46,154 nt of DNA from an uncultured Lachnospiraceae bacterium (GTDB lineage: Bacteria > Bacillota > Clostridia > Lachnospirales > Lachnospiraceae), in NCBI GenBank assembly GCA_949840805.1, contig CATKXR010000039.1, positions 1-46,154 of the forward strand, given 5' to 3'. Position numbers and translations under genes: made by a program. The notes beneath the pieces are model-generated. The model worked only from the letters and a program-made list of their open reading frames with translations. It was not told where the DNA came from and made no database searches. The first letter of the stretch is position 1. Each line of letters begins with the position of its first letter. Positions 26,327-34,866 of the stretch are shown here, piece after piece.

Positions 26327-27265
26327 TTAATTGGTCAAAAACCCCTTCCCAATAATCTCGCTGGAATTGGAAATTAGAATAAATGCCGTAGGCTCCACCT
26401 TCCGGATATAATTCCGCAGCTTAATAGCCTGCACCCGTTTCATGGTTGTCATAATCACGGTCTTGTTGTGATGGGTAAACGCGCCTTCTGCCTTGTAAGT
26501 GGTAGCGCTCCGGTTAAGCTCATGAATGATAAAATCACAAATGGGCTGCGGGTCGTCGCAGATGATATTGAAACACTTACAAAGGTTCATATTCTCAATC
26601 ACATCATCAATCACCAGGGACTTAGCCATCAGCCCCAGGCTGGAGAACAACCCTGTAGTGGGACCGAACACAAAAAACGCCAACACCACTGAGGTCACAT
26701 CCACAATCAAAAGAGCCGTCCCAATATTCATACTGGTATGTTTCTTCAGGATCATGGCAATGATATCCGTGCCTCCGCTGGAAGCACCAATATTAAAAAG
26801 AACCGCCGAACCGAAGCCGGGACAGAAAATAGCAAAAATCAGTTCCAGAAGGGGTTCTCTTGTCAGCGGGCCGCTTAAAGGACACAGCCGCTCCAGGGCC
26901 GAAAGGCTAAAAGACATCAGCATACTTGCATAAACGGTCTTCACTCCCACATCCGTTCCCAAAAACAAAAATCCCAGCACCAATAACCCTGTATTGACGA
27001 AAAACGTAAAATCACCTGCAGAAAAACGAGTTATCTTTGCAAACACGGTAGAAAATCCTGTCACGCCCCCAAAAGCAAAATTATTGGGAAATTTGAAAAA
27101 ATAGATTCCCACCACCATAACCCATATGCTCATGGTAATCAGCCCGTATTCGGCAAACTTTCTTAAGATCGGATTTTGAATCTCTCTCACAGCCATTTTC
27201 ATCTTGAAGCAGACACACAAAAAACACAAGCAAACAGCCCTTTTCGGGGTTATTGGTCGTGTCAT
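26327..27265 (-). CDS. YitT family membrane protein (DUF161/DUF2179)
   Basis: The 312-residue protein has five or six hydrophobic segments in the first two-thirds (for example IWVMVVGIYFFKFPNNFAFGGVTGFS and GFGSAVLFNIGASSGGTDIIAMI), typical of YitT proteins. A C-terminal DUF2179 cytosolic domain (about residues 225-305) ends in EIIGKGFLTN. The biochemical function is unknown. The assigned ATG 27265 is preceded by GGGAGG and then a UAACG-AAGG-CGUUA hairpin; starting at ATG 27202 is an alternative. The stop codon abuts the repeat. Confidence 0.85.
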   Translation of the reverse strand: MTRPITPKRAVCLCFLCVCFKMKMAVREIQNPILRKFAEYGLITMSIWVMVVGIYFFKFPNNFAFGGVTGFSTVFAKITRFSAGDFTFFVNTGLLVLGFLFLGTDVGVKTVYASMLMSFSLSALERLCPLSGPLTREPLLELIFAIFCPGFGSAVLFNIGASSGGTDIIAMILKKHTSMNIGTALLIVDVTSVVLAFFVFGPTTGLFSSLGLMAKSLVIDDVIENMNLCKCFNIICDDPQPICDFIIHELNRSATTYKAEGAFTHHNKTVIMTTMKRVQAIKLRNYIRKVEPTAFILISNSSEIIGKGFLTN

Positions 27266-27299
27266 AGTGTAACGCCTTCGTTACCTCCCTCTTTCAATC

Positions 27300-27336
27300 G
27301 GCGGAAAATCCGTTTTTCTGGTTTTCCGCCTTTTTT
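27300..27336 (+). terminator. Terminator-like hairpin upstream of the yitT-family gene
   Basis: GGCGGAAAA (27300-27308) and TTTTCCGCC (27322-27330) form a perfect 9-bp stem followed by TTTTTT on the plus strand. No plus-strand gene precedes it. On the minus strand it still folds, downstream of the VWA gene, but without a T run. Confidence 0.6.
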
Positions 27337-27424
27337 ATCCACTCTCAATATACCCCGTCCACGTTATAAAAGCAAACACCATTCTTCCTGGATGGCTCAC
27401 AACTGAAATATTGTTGAATAATTT

Positions 27425-29203
27425 TTATCGCCCAGCCATTTGCACCAGTTCCAGAAACTCCTTCCGATAGTCATCAGAATCTGCATGGACACAAGACTCT
27501 GCCAGCTCCATAACGCTTTCGAAATCAGCGTTTCCCTTATATTCACTGTCCCTGAGCACCATGCCAAATTCCGCCACCGCTGACGCGAACCTTAAGTTCT
27601 CCGACATTTCCTGACGGTAACTGGCTGCTTCCACCGGATATTCCAAAAGGCTGCTCTTATCACCGTTGGGCGCCTTATAACGCAGGCTCACCGTCAAAAG
27701 CTCCGTGCTTCCCACAGGTTTCGTGCCGGTCTGATACCGAAGGGCCTGGCCTCCCCCTTCTCCGGGAATAATCTCGTACAATGCCGTGACCGTATGGCCG
27801 GAACCAATCTCGCCGGCATCTACTTTATCGTTGTTAAAATCTTCACTTTTCAACAGCCGGTTCTCATATCCCACCAACCGGTAACCTTTTACATATTCAG
27901 GGTTAAACTCCACCTGGATTTTCACGTCTTTTGCCACCGTAATCAGTGTACCTCCCATCTCATCCACCAGTACCTTTTTCGCCTCGTAAATACTGTCCAG
28001 ATAACTGTAATTGCCGTCCCCGTTGTCTGCCAGCGCTTCCATCTTGTTGTCCTTAATGTTGCCGGTTCCCACACCCAGCACTGACAAATGGACACCGCTT
28101 TTTTTCTTGTCCCGGATCAGGCGGGTAAGGCCGCTTTCACTGCTGACGCCCACATTCAAATCTCCGTCTGTGGCAAGGATCACCCTGTTGTTTCCTCCGG
28201 GAATATAATTCTTTTCCGCCAGCTCGTATGCTTTTCGGATACCTGCCGCCCCTGCGGTGGAACCTCCTGCCTCCAGATCTCCCAAGGCAGCCGCGATCTT
28301 TGCCGTCTGGTTCCCCGTCACACCATCCAAAACTACCGATTCATATCCTGCATAAGTCACAATAGACACCCGGTCTGTCTTATCCAGGTTCTCCGCCAAC
28401 ATGGTAAATGCCTTCTGTACCAGGGGCAGTTTATCGTCCGAGTACATGGAACCGGACACATCCAGCAAAAATACAAGATTCGATGCCGGACGGTTGTCAA
28501 AATCAATCTCTTTGGCCTGCAGGCCGATCATCAGAAGACGATGTTCCTCGTTCCATGGACAATCTGTGTATTCCGTCGTAACGGAAAAAGGCTCGTTTCC
28601 GGAAGGCTCAGGATAATCATAATCAAAATAATTGATCATCTCCTCGATCCTCACCGCGTCTGCCGGAATATTTCCTCCGGAGCGGATCATCCGCCGTACA
28701 TTTCCATAAGATGCCGTATCCACATCCACGGAAAAAGTAGACAAGGGATTCTCTGCCACATTTTTATATCCGTTCTCAGAAATATAATGGTATTCCTCCG
28801 TATTATATTCCTCTCCACCATATGCCGCCTGGTATTTCCTCGCCATCCCGCTGTCACTGCGGGCGCCCGTAGCAGCGGCCCTCTCACGCTCCGCCTCTTC
28901 CTTTATGGCGCCGTTATCATAATCCCACATTGCCTCATCCGCCGCTTCTGCTGCTTCCTCCCATATTTCCCCCGCGGACTCCTGCACGGTTTCCATATAG
29001 GGCAGGCCATTTTCTGGCGCAGCCCCTTCTGCCGGAATATCTGTCACCAAAGCAGCGGTAGTTTCTGCCTGGGGTCTCGTGCACGCTTCGGTTCCCCCTC
29101 CTGACATTGATCCGGAACCACATCCGCTGACCATACAAATCACCATTAAAATGCTGATGCTCTTTGACACCTTATAGCCGTTTTTTAATCTTTTCTTCAT
29201 CAT
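27425..29203 (-). CDS. VWA-domain lipoprotein (YfbK-like)
   Basis: The 592-residue surface lipoprotein has a lipobox VSGC (Cys28), a low-complexity acidic linker (about 30-130), an N-terminal VWA-associated domain (about 150-225, with STFSVDVDTASYGNVRRMI) and a von Willebrand A domain whose MIDAS motif is DVSGS at 248-252 with ATDGDLNVG further on. The C-terminal region (about 440-590) resembles the YfbK-type DUF3520. VWA domains bind protein partners through a metal. It is the last gene of a sigma factor operon, so it may be a stress-linked envelope protein; that is inference. Confidence 0.85.
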   Translation of the reverse strand: MMKKRLKNGYKVSKSISILMVICMVSGCGSGSMSGGGTEACTRPQAETTAALVTDIPAEGAAPENGLPYMETVQESAGEIWEEAAEAADEAMWDYDNGAIKEEAERERAAATGARSDSGMARKYQAAYGGEEYNTEEYHYISENGYKNVAENPLSTFSVDVDTASYGNVRRMIRSGGNIPADAVRIEEMINYFDYDYPEPSGNEPFSVTTEYTDCPWNEEHRLLMIGLQAKEIDFDNRPASNLVFLLDVSGSMYSDDKLPLVQKAFTMLAENLDKTDRVSIVTYAGYESVVLDGVTGNQTAKIAAALGDLEAGGSTAGAAGIRKAYELAEKNYIPGGNNRVILATDGDLNVGVSSESGLTRLIRDKKKSGVHLSVLGVGTGNIKDNKMEALADNGDGNYSYLDSIYEAKKVLVDEMGGTLITVAKDVKIQVEFNPEYVKGYRLVGYENRLLKSEDFNNDKVDAGEIGSGHTVTALYEIIPGEGGGQALRYQTGTKPVGSTELLTVSLRYKAPNGDKSSLLEYPVEAASYRQEMSENLRFASAVAEFGMVLRDSEYKGNADFESVMELAESCVHADSDDYRKEFLELVQMAGR

Positions 29204-29260
29204 TTCTCCGTCCTCCCTTTTTAAGCGGCAGCCGTCCGGGTACTATTGGAACAATTTCTT

Positions 29261-30376
29261 TCAATGTCCCGCTAATGCAAGAAGATCAGAAAGGAAATCT
29301 TCATCTTTCCTCAAAACCATCCGGTCATAATAATAATCATTACTCCCTTCCTGGCTTCCAATCACTACAGAGGTGGCTTCATTTACCAAGCTTGCATAGC
29401 CCGAATGAAACAGATATTCTCCGTCTCCTGTCACCTGAATCTGCGGTGCGAAAGGATATAAAAGCTCCCAGTCCTTATCCTTCCTGCATAGCGGAAGCAG
29501 ATAAACGCCTCCTGGCTGAAGCTGATAGAGAATATAGACTTCATCCCCGTCTGTCTTTATGATTGGGCTTTTGACCGTTATGGTCTCCATGCCGGCAGTA
29601 TAATCCTCCGCATAATACACCTGATCCAAAGTCATCTCATAAACCACCTTCACGGCCTTCCCGGATGAATCTTTCTCAAAAGACACCTTCGTGACCGTAC
29701 CGCCGCACAATAACTGGGCATCTTTTAAAATTGCCTCTGAAAAATACTGAGAATCCTCCGGCACTGTCACGGCATTTTCCGGAACAGCCATCGGCCTGTA
29801 AGCTGCCAGTTTCAACTCCTCATAATACAGGATTCCATCCGTAGTCCCGGCTTTTGCCTGATATTCTGCCCTGTCTTCGGCTCTGGCTTCCGCCTTATAT
29901 CCTGCCCTGTCTTCAGTTCCGGCTTCCGCCTTGTATTCTGTTCTGTCTTCCGCCTTGTATTCTGCCCTGTCCCCGGCTCTGTCTTCTCCCCCGGCTTCCG
30001 ATAGGGCGTTCCCTATATCGGCCTTTGTCTCTGCCGCGATGATCTCCTGGCCGGCATCCCGGGCCATGCTTTTCATCTCAGACTTTTTGTCTGTCATTTT
30101 GGGAACCGTAATCACCAGCGCAAGCATAGCCGCTGCTGCCGCTGCCATACCGTAAATACGCCTTAACCTTTTTTGCGGGCGTTTTCCCTCCCTATCCGGT
30201 ATCTCCATTAACCGGGCTGATTTTTCATCCCATACCACTGGCTCTGTGTCCGATATGGTTTCAGTCTCCTGACGCCTTGGGTGTTCCTTTAATCCTTTCT
30301 CGATCCGATCCCAAAGATCCGGCGCTGCCTTGTGTTTTAATTCTCTGTATTCCTGTTCCAGTCGTTTTTCGTCCAT
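29261..30376 (-). CDS. Membrane-anchored putative anti-sigma factor with repeat region
   Basis: The 371-residue protein has a cytosolic N-terminal segment (1-75), one transmembrane helix (about 77-93, MAAAAAAMLALVITVP) and an extracellular part. Residues about 128-178 are a tandem repeat of units such as DRAEYKAE with AGTE or ARAE inserts. The C-terminal domain (about 180-371) is not one I recognise. Its ATG overlaps the stop of the ECF sigma gene by one base, which with the topology suggests an anti-sigma role; no zinc HxxxCxxC motif is visible. The function is inference. Confidence 0.7.
   Translation of the reverse strand: MDEKRLEQEYRELKHKAAPDLWDRIEKGLKEHPRRQETETISDTEPVVWDEKSARLMEIPDREGKRPQKRLRRIYGMAAAAAAMLALVITVPKMTDKKSEMKSMARDAGQEIIAAETKADIGNALSEAGGEDRAGDRAEYKAEDRTEYKAEAGTEDRAGYKAEARAEDRAEYQAKAGTTDGILYYEELKLAAYRPMAVPENAVTVPEDSQYFSEAILKDAQLLCGGTVTKVSFEKDSSGKAVKVVYEMTLDQVYYAEDYTAGMETITVKSPIIKTDGDEVYILYQLQPGGVYLLPLCRKDKDWELLYPFAPQIQVTGDGEYLFHSGYASLVNEATSVVIGSQEGSNDYYYDRMVLRKDEDFLSDLLALAGH
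29845..29992 (-). repeat. In-frame tandem repeats of 24 and 36 bp
   Basis: Within the putative anti-sigma gene a unit encoding EDRAEYKA (24 bp) recurs, with or without a 12-bp insert coding EAGT or EARA. At least five related units are present. Being in-frame multiples of 12 bp, changes in copy number would alter the length of the extracellular stalk without breaking the frame. Confidence 0.85.
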
Positions 30377-30900
30377 CAAAGCTGCACCTCCTTAAGCTTG
30401 CGAATCGCCGTTCGATAACACCACGCCACGGTTCCCTGGGGTTTCTTCAAGATTGAAGCAATCTCCCGAAAGGTCAGCTCTCCCATGATCTTCAGATTAA
30501 CAATCTGCCTTTCTTCCTCTTTTAAAGTCATAAGCGCCTGCTCAAGGCCAAGCTTCTGGCACAATCTCTCTTCACAGGAATCTTCCCCTGCCTGCAGATA
30601 ATCCGGAATCTCCGCAGTGAGGTTTTCCCTTTTTCGTTTTCGCAGATAGTCGATCGCTAAATTGCGGGCAATCGTGATCATCCAGGCGCGATGTCCTTTT
30701 CCCGTCCGGTATTTATCTGCAATATCCCACAGACGGATAAAAAACTCCGAGGTGACATCCTCCGCATCTTCCCGGCTTCCCAAGATCTCCCACACGACAG
30801 AGTAAATCAGCGGGCAGTAATCCTCATAGATTTCCCGAAGTCCCTCTTTGTCATTCCTGCAGATCCGACCAATATTTCTTTCAAACTGCTGGTCATTCAT
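30376..30900 (-). CDS. ECF-type RNA polymerase sigma factor
   Basis: The 174-residue protein has sigma region 2 (about 22-90, YEDYCPLIYSVVWEILGSREDAEDVTSEFFIRLW and the AWMITIARNLAIDYLRKRKRE helix) and region 4 (about 115-170, LGLEQALMTLKEEERQIVNLKIMGELTFREIASILKKPQGTV). It redirects RNA polymerase to stress-type promoters. ATG 30900 is preferred over ATG 30906 because GAGG is 8 nt upstream of the former and only 2 from the latter. It heads the operon with the putative anti-sigma and VWA genes. Confidence 0.93.
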   Translation of the reverse strand: MNDQQFERNIGRICRNDKEGLREIYEDYCPLIYSVVWEILGSREDAEDVTSEFFIRLWDIADKYRTGKGHRAWMITIARNLAIDYLRKRKRENLTAEIPDYLQAGEDSCEERLCQKLGLEQALMTLKEEERQIVNLKIMGELTFREIASILKKPQGTVAWCYRTAIRKLKEVQL

Positions 30901-30906
30901 AAGCAT

Positions 30907-31249
30907 GTCCTCTCTGCCCTTGGCCTTGTACTAACAATACGGCTGAGGGCGGATAATTTATGGTAAAAAGGCAAATTTCCCAAAATTTTTCCTTTTCAAA
31001 GAATTTTATCAAATTATGGCGGTCCCGGCAAGAGGATACGGCCCGCTGTTCCCTATACTTTCCTGGCTGGTCTGAACAGTAAATACTGCTGCCGTTCACA
31101 TGGGCATATTCTGTAAGAAATTTCATATTGCTTTGTCCAAAAAACTATGATATCTTTTATTTAGATATTTTTCTAAATTTCTAAATATTTAATGTGCAAA
31201 TATCATGGCAACAAACTGTTCCGGTACATATAAAGCAAAGGAGGCTCTT
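30907..31249. other. Divergent intergenic region of the ECF sigma and sdpR-like genes
   Basis: I see no ORF or structured RNA. Near 31160-31195 AT-rich inverted repeats of the type ATTTAGATATTT and TAAATATTT occur just ahead of the ArsR gene, a plausible self-binding operator. No sure ECF-type -35/-10 was found upstream of the sigma gene. Confidence 0.45.
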
Positions 31250-31528
31250 ATGGGATTTGCAGAAACTTTCAAAGCCCTTTCCGATCCTACCCGCCGGGAG
31301 ATCCTGAACCTGCTCCGGGAAGGCCCGCTGACAGCCGGCGAGATCGTAGAACGTTTTGATATGACAGGCGCCACCATCTCCCATCATCTTTCCGTTTTAA
31401 AGCATGCCGGAGTGATCGATGACGAAAAAAAGGGGAAATATATCTATTACTACTTAAATAGTTCTGTTCTGGATGATGTCCTGAACTGGATCTTATCACT
31501 GAAAGGAGAAACAGACGATGAGAAATAA
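31250..31528 (+). CDS. ArsR family autorepressor, SdpR-like
   Basis: The 92-residue winged-helix protein begins MGFAETFKALSDPTRREILNLL and has the recognition helix MTGATISHHLSVLKHAGVI. No metal-binding cysteines of the classical ArsR alpha-3 or alpha-5 sites are present, in line with SdpR. In Bacillus, SdpR is sequestered by membrane-bound SdpI. The start at 31250 has AAAGGAGG upstream; the frame extension to 31205 is rejected. It overlaps the next gene by 11 bp. Confidence 0.88.
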   Translation: MGFAETFKALSDPTRREILNLLREGPLTAGEIVERFDMTGATISHHLSVLKHAGVIDDEKKGKYIYYYLNSSVLDDVLNWILSLKGETDDEK

Positions 31529-32168
31529 AAATCTCCGCATTTTAAACTATACGATTGCGGCAGCGGTTTTGCTCGTGGTGGCCTGCCTTTACCATCGCCT
31601 GCCGGACCAGATTCCTACCAACTGGAACATGGATGGAATCGCCGCTTACAGTTCCCGAAAAACGATCTGGCTTATTTCCGGCATGCTCCCGCTGTTTGCC
31701 GTGCTGTTTGATGTGATGCCTCATATGGATCCCAGACAGGGCAATTACCAAAAATTCGGCCGTTTTTATGACGGTTTCTGTGTGGGAATGCAGCTTTTCC
31801 TGGCCATTGTCACAGGAATCGTCCTGCGGGAAAGCTTCTTTCCAGGCCGTCTCCACATTTCCCGAATCATATTCCTTCTGCTTTCCGTCATGTTTCTGCT
31901 GATAGGAAATTATATGCCTAAAATACAGAGCAACTTCTATATGGGCATCAAAACACCCTGGACTTTAAGCAGCGATGAAGTATGGAGGAAGACACACCGT
32001 CTGGGAGGAAAACTGTATGTAGGCTGCGGAATCCTCACGATGCTGTCCGCACTCCTGCTGCCTGACCGTTTTACCGGCATAATCCTTATGGTTCTGGTAC
32101 TGGGTTCTTCAATTATCGTCACCTTTGCCTCCTGGCTCTGGTGGCGCAAAGAAACGCAATCTCCCTGA
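31518..32168 (+). CDS. SdpI family membrane protein (DUF1648)
   Basis: The 216-residue protein has about six hydrophobic segments. The N-terminal DUF1648 pattern LYHRLPDQIPTNWNMDGI (about 26-43) and the C-terminal SdpI region with NFYMGIKTPWTLSSDEVWRKTHRLGGKL (about 137-165) are typical. In Bacillus, SdpI gives immunity to the toxic peptide SDP and signals through SdpR. No sdpABC toxin genes are nearby, so this is an orphan immunity-regulator pair. Confidence 0.88.
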   Translation: MRNKNLRILNYTIAAAVLLVVACLYHRLPDQIPTNWNMDGIAAYSSRKTIWLISGMLPLFAVLFDVMPHMDPRQGNYQKFGRFYDGFCVGMQLFLAIVTGIVLRESFFPGRLHISRIIFLLLSVMFLLIGNYMPKIQSNFYMGIKTPWTLSSDEVWRKTHRLGGKLYVGCGILTMLSALLLPDRFTGIILMVLVLGSSIIVTFASWLWWRKETQSP

Positions 32169-32206
32169 CAATCCATCCCGTTCCCACATTTTCTCTACAA
32201 AGCAAA

Positions 32207-32262
32207 AGAAAGGCGGTTTTGGGGATCAATCCGTCCCTTAACACCGCCTTTCTCTTTTACCT
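32207..32262. terminator. Bidirectional terminator between sdpI-like gene and PPi-PFK
   Basis: AGAAAGGCGGT (32207-32217) pairs perfectly with ACCGCCTTTCT (32243-32253), flanked by AAAGCAAA on one side and CTTTTAC on the other. It lies between convergent genes and can serve both. Confidence 0.75.
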
Positions 32263-32272
32263 TTTTCCTGCT

Positions 32273-33523
32273 TTATTTGCCGTAACTTACATCATCCAGC
32301 CGCAAATGTCTCGGCAGGCCGTCTACCATCATAGGAGTCAGCTCTGCCTGGATCAGCGGCCGCACATAATTTATGAACTCCGGAGTCACGTAATTGCCTT
32401 CCTCGTTGATCCACTCCCTGGGAACCTTTTTCTCCACATTCGCAATCTTGTGGACATCATAAATATCCGTCACACACAGATAAGGATCATCGGAAACTCT
32501 CTTTAAAATAATCATCTTACCTGTCTCGCCCTCAAAAGCTGCCTTCACTGCCGCGCCGCCTACCTGATAGGCCTCTGTAATATCCACCCGTCCCACAATG
32601 TGAGAAGCGCACCGCTGCAGGGAATTGAATTCAATAGCCCTTGTCTTGCAGCCGACCTCCTTGGAAATCTTTTCTGCCAGATATCGTGCCGTACCCGTAA
32701 GCTGACGATGTCCAAAAGCATCTACAAAATCAATGTTATCCGTCAATTCACAGACGTACCGCCCGTCGGCTACCTTCACGCCCTCGGAAATGGCGATTAC
32801 CACAGATTTCTTCACCTTATGGATCTCCGCGACTTTTTTCATGAAATTATCCACATCAAAGGTCAGCTCCGGCAAAAACAGCATATCCGGTCCCTCGCAG
32901 TCCTCGCCTTTTGCCAATGCCGCCGCGCCGGTGAGCCATCCTGCATTACGCCCCATGATCTCCACCAGGGTAACATTCTGCTGGTCATATACCAGTCCGT
33001 CCCGGATCACTTCCTTGGTAATGGAAGCAATATACTTCGCCGCGCTTCCGAAACCAGGGGTATGATCCGTCACAGCCAGGTCATTGTCAATGGTCTTGGG
33101 AACTCCCATAAACCGGATCTTACTGCCATTTAAGATTGCATAATCAGACAGCTTCTTAATGGTATCCATGGAATCGTTTCCGCCGATATAGAAAAAATAC
33201 TCAATTTCCAGCTTGTCCAAAATACCAAAAATCTTATCATAGACCGCCTGGTCTTCTTTGATCTCCGGCAATTTAAAACGGCAGGAGCCTAAAAAAGAAG
33301 ACGGGGTTCTTTTCAAAAGATCAATATCCAGATCACTGCGGATGTGCTTTGACAAATCCACTACCCTCTCCTCTAAAAGTCCCTGGATTCCGTGAAGCAT
33401 TCCATATACCTTTTTTGCCCCGCGGTCCCTGGCTGTCTTGTACACCCCTGCAAGACTGGAGTTGATTACTGCTGTCGGTCCTCCCGACTGTCCTACAATT
33501 ACATTCCCTAATACTTGTGCCAT
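32273..33523 (-). CDS. PPi-dependent 6-phosphofructokinase
   Basis: The 416-residue cytosolic enzyme phosphorylates fructose 6-phosphate, most likely with pyrophosphate. Two signatures point to PPi: GGND at 114-117, where ATP enzymes have GGDG, and PKTIDND at 142-148, with Lys where ATP enzymes have Gly. The frame extends to 33607, but MAQVLGNVIVGQSGGPT at 33523 is the family start, with GGGGGAA upstream. A cre-like GGAAAACGTTTCC lies about 40-50 bp before the start. It is downstream of the first sugar kinase. Confidence 0.9.
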   Translation of the reverse strand: MAQVLGNVIVGQSGGPTAVINSSLAGVYKTARDRGAKKVYGMLHGIQGLLEERVVDLSKHIRSDLDIDLLKRTPSSFLGSCRFKLPEIKEDQAVYDKIFGILDKLEIEYFFYIGGNDSMDTIKKLSDYAILNGSKIRFMGVPKTIDNDLAVTDHTPGFGSAAKYIASITKEVIRDGLVYDQQNVTLVEIMGRNAGWLTGAAALAKGEDCEGPDMLFLPELTFDVDNFMKKVAEIHKVKKSVVIAISEGVKVADGRYVCELTDNIDFVDAFGHRQLTGTARYLAEKISKEVGCKTRAIEFNSLQRCASHIVGRVDITEAYQVGGAAVKAAFEGETGKMIILKRVSDDPYLCVTDIYDVHKIANVEKKVPREWINEEGNYVTPEFINYVRPLIQAELTPMMVDGLPRHLRLDDVSYGK

Positions 33524-33561
33524 GGTTTTGTATTCCCCCTGTTTTTTTATTATGGACTTCC

Positions 33562-33574
33562 GGAAAACGTTTCC
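33562..33574. promoter_or_regulatory. cre-like site upstream of PPi-PFK
   Basis: GGAAAACGTTTCC is a near-perfect palindrome around CG, resembling LacI/CcpA operators (consensus with central CG and A/T flanks). It differs from the consensus at the outer bases, so it is only a weak candidate for carbon-catabolite control. Confidence 0.3.
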
Positions 33575-33638
33575 TTTAATCTTATCACTCCGTCTCCGGA
33601 CGTACATTATTTATGTAATTCACCTCACAACAAGCTGC

Positions 33639-34667
33639 CTACCGTGCCATCTCCAACTGAGGCCCCTTATGGTTATGAGCCTTGATAATGGTATCAATCT
33701 CTTCAAGATCTGACGAAGGCAAGTCTCCTGGTATCGTATTCTTCACCGCGCTGGTGGCATTTCCATACTGCATGGCTCTCTCACAGTCGAACTCACTGGA
33801 TAAAAGCCCGTACAGCGCCCCCGAAATATAGGCATCGCCGCTTCCGATCCGGTCTACCACCTCAATATCCCGGTAAGGTTCTTCCTCATGGTAAGTATCC
33901 TTCTTCGCGTCATAGATCACAGATCCAAAAGTGTGACGCTTCGGGCTGTGTACCACCCGCTGGGTAGATGCCACAATGGAAATCGGATATTCATCCGTAA
34001 AGCTCTTCATCATTTCCTTGGCTGTGCCTGTCTTTAAAAAGGTCAGACGTGCCGTATCCTCCGAGCAGAAGAAAATATCCACATAGGGAAGAATTTTCTC
34101 AATACACGCTTTGGCCTCCGCTCCTGTCCACAGGTTTCCTCTGAAATTTACATCAAAAGATACCAGCGCTCCTGCCTCTTTAAACCGCTTGATCATCTCA
34201 ATGGCTGTCTCCCGAAGCTGAGGGCTCAAAGCCAGAGTAATCCCGCTCGTATGGAAACAACGGGTAGAACGGTACGCTTCCTCCGGGACATCCTCTATCT
34301 TCAAAGAATAGAAAGAACTTCCCGCCCTGTCATAAATCACTTTCGGCTTTCTCGGATATGCCCCGTTCTCATAATAATAAATTCCCACACGGGCGCTGGG
34401 AGAATTGTCATAGATGAAATAATCATCACTGACTCCATAAGACCGGATCTTCCCTTTCATAAACGCCCCCATATCATGGGCAGGCAGGCGGGAAATAATG
34501 CCGGTATGCAAGCCCAGAAGCGCCACGCCCACTGCCACATTCAGTTCCGCCCCGCCTACCTGCTTTACAAAAGTATCTCCTCTCATAAGCCGTTCGTTAT
34601 TAGGCGGTGACAGACGAAGCAGCACCTGTCCAAAAGTCAAAAGATCGAAATTTTTCTTTTTTTCCAT
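33639..34667 (-). CDS. PfkB family sugar kinase (KDG kinase-like), paralogue 1
   Basis: The 342-residue ribokinase-fold enzyme has the N-terminal FGQVLLRLSPPNNERL and GGAELNVAV substrate region (about 38-46) and the C-terminal GSGDA motif (about 288-292) holding the catalytic Asp. The sequence resembles 2-keto-3-deoxygluconate kinases, sharing a similar layout with the next gene. Its own promoter and an upstream terminator separate it from that gene, so the two may be used under different conditions or act on different sugar acids. Confidence 0.82.
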   Translation of the reverse strand: MEKKKNFDLLTFGQVLLRLSPPNNERLMRGDTFVKQVGGAELNVAVGVALLGLHTGIISRLPAHDMGAFMKGKIRSYGVSDDYFIYDNSPSARVGIYYYENGAYPRKPKVIYDRAGSSFYSLKIEDVPEEAYRSTRCFHTSGITLALSPQLRETAIEMIKRFKEAGALVSFDVNFRGNLWTGAEAKACIEKILPYVDIFFCSEDTARLTFLKTGTAKEMMKSFTDEYPISIVASTQRVVHSPKRHTFGSVIYDAKKDTYHEEEPYRDIEVVDRIGSGDAYISGALYGLLSSEFDCERAMQYGNATSAVKNTIPGDLPSSDLEEIDTIIKAHNHKGPQLEMAR

Positions 34668-34691
34668 GTCCTTCTCCTTTCATGCAGCCAT

Positions 34692-34720
34692 TTATAAGCA
34701 CCCCAGACGCCCTCTGGCAA
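34692..34720 (-). promoter_or_regulatory. Promoter of sugar kinase 1
   Basis: On the minus strand TTGCCA (34715-34720) and TTATAA (34692-34697) are 17 bp apart, close to the gene start at 34667. The strength is moderate. Confidence 0.5.
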
Positions 34721-34756
34721 TCTGTGAAGTTTCTGTCAATCTTCTTTATACATAAA

Positions 34757-34787
34757 ATGGCTAATTTCGTTTCTGGAAATTAGCCAT
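34757..34787 (-). terminator. Terminator downstream of the second kinase gene
   Basis: ATGGCTAATTTC (34757-34768) and GAAATTAGCCAT (34776-34787) form a perfect 12-bp stem with a 7-nt loop. On the minus strand it is followed by TTTATG, a short T run. Confidence 0.65.
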
Positions 34788-34866
34788 TTCGTCTCTGTCC
34801 TTTGCTGCCGGAAACCTGTTTAAAATTCCTTACAGCCTCACCTGTGATGCTTTTTAAATCTCCGGC

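Noticed and set aside
25824..26377. Open frames of 75-115 codons across element A
   Set aside because: They lack ribosome binding sites, follow the hairpin arms and do not match the equivalent frames in copy B; the element is better read as non-coding.
27794..29104. Plus-strand frames opposite the VWA gene
   Set aside because: They are shadows of a well-supported minus-strand gene with its own ribosome binding site and lipobox.
29845..29992. CRISPR-like direct repeats
   Set aside because: The 24/36-bp units are in frame within a protein gene and have no spacers.
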